A program made the position numbers and the translations under genes. Positions 63,536-64,000 of a stretch of 64,000 nucleotides of DNA are shown piece after piece. This DNA comes from JAFGXT01 sp963677165. Its GTDB lineage: Bacteria > Verrucomicrobiota > Lentisphaeria > Victivallales > SZUA-371. Each line of letters begins with the position of its first letter. Position 1 is the first letter of the stretch. The notes beneath the pieces are model-generated. The model did no database searches. It was given only the letters and a program-made list of their open reading frames with translations, and had not been told where the DNA came from. The stretch spans positions 1,612,001 to 1,676,000 of the forward strand of contig CAXXSX010000002.1 of assembly GCA_963677165.2 (NCBI GenBank), read 5' to 3'.

Positions 63536-64000
63536 CTTTGTTGTTGTAAATAATGCGCATTTTCAGTTTCGTGCCGGGAAAAAAATTGAGCCGCATACCC
63601 ATGAATTTATAGAACTTCATTATATAAGCCATGGTTACGGGGTAATGAATGTTGAGGGGATTCCTTGTTTAATTTTGCCCGGAACTCTTCTCATAAGTTT
63701 TCCGGACGAAGTTCATCGCATCATTATTGCGGATGACTGTCCATATATTTCTCAATATATGATATCATTTACAATGTCTGGGATTTCGGTTGCTCTATAT
63801 AATAAGATAAAAGACCGCTATCGCAACGGCATTCAGTGTCATGAGGCCGAAAGTATTATTGAAAAGGTAGTGAAGTTATACAACAACGGCAGTGATGTTC
63901 TCCGTAAATCTGCTGAATTACATCTTGGCGCTTTTTTGCTTGAAATGCTGGAGAATGACAAGATGTTTGCAAACCATTATATTGAGAAAGCAGTAAATTA
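63522..64000 (+). CDS. AraC-type regulator, N-terminal part (partial)
   Basis: 159 complete codons from the ATG at 63522, running off the right edge. The sequence is a cupin-like sensory domain (IEPHTHEFIELHYISHGYG, ILPGTLLISFPDEVHRI) of the kind placed before AraC DNA-binding domains; the helix-turn-helix itself is outside the window. It is divergent from the sulfatase gene, as in the other four pairs of this window. Confidence 0.75.
   Translation, partial: MNDIDFVVVNNAHFQFRAGKKIEPHTHEFIELHYISHGYGVMNVEGIPCLILPGTLLISFPDEVHRIIIADDCPYISQYMISFTMSGISVALYNKIKDRYRNGIQCHEAESIIEKVVKLYNNGSDVLRKSAELHLGAFLLEMLENDKMFANHYIEKAVN

Overview
The window reads as the chromosome of a Gram-negative, polysaccharide-degrading bacterium of the PVC superphylum, most likely Lentisphaerota (Victivallis-like). 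The reasons are several prepilin-like proteins with the H-X9-DG C-terminal motif, secreted multi-domain glycosidases, LacI and AraC regulators placed beside carbohydrate enzymes, a sulfatase, and giant hybrid histidine kinases. This assignment is an inference from gene content; no rRNA or other phylogenetic marker was used. I saw no tRNA, rRNA, CRISPR array or insertion sequence.

Region 1 (1-15431, all minus strand) holds three cassettes of the same design. Each has a LacI regulator first, one or two pseudopilins 30-130 bp downstream, then secreted carbohydrate-binding or glycoside hydrolase proteins. Cassette 1 (2393 to the left edge) ends in a truncated CenC-like binding protein. Cassette 2 (8693-2620) ends in a 1394-residue clan GH-A-like glycosidase with a CBM9-like and a CenC-like domain. 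Cassette 3 (15431-8889) carries two pseudopilins, a 1090-residue protein with two glycosidase modules, and a LamG-like protein. The regulators of cassettes 2 and 3 are nearly identical, and all three have a well-formed sigma70-type promoter. The pseudopilins share one ribosome-binding leader. No pilus or type II secretion machinery is present here.

Region 2 (15666-20204) is the glutamate synthase large subunit. Its promoter carries a perfect 9+9 bp inverted repeat and an extra half-site.

Region 3 (20341-37756) is a row of sugar-utilisation islands, four of which have an AraC-type regulator divergent from the catabolic genes: esterase, CE15-like esterase and MFS-HEAT transporter; a GH43/GH117-like beta-propeller hydrolase; a Gfo/Idh-Gfo/Idh-isomerase operon beside a PocR-AraC regulator; and a GH95-like fucosidase with a methyltransferase. 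A BASS-type transporter and an isochorismatase-like hydrolase lie between them. A fifth AraC pair, with a sulfatase, ends the window.

Region 4 (37757-41292) has a 117-bp hairpin-rich tandem repeat, a HigBA toxin-antitoxin pair with a palindrome inside its promoter, a secreted thioredoxin-like/TPR protein lacking the CXXC cysteines, and a sugar isomerase-like protein.

Region 5 (41486-53203) is mostly core: tig-clpP-clpX, a 991-residue hybrid kinase with a periplasmic solute-binding sensor, and lepA-lepB-purU-SDR.

Region 6 (53453-64000) has a ~2460-residue hybrid kinase with three tandem solute-binding-like sensors, followed by a REC-HD-GYP response regulator, then the sulfatase/AraC pair at the right edge.
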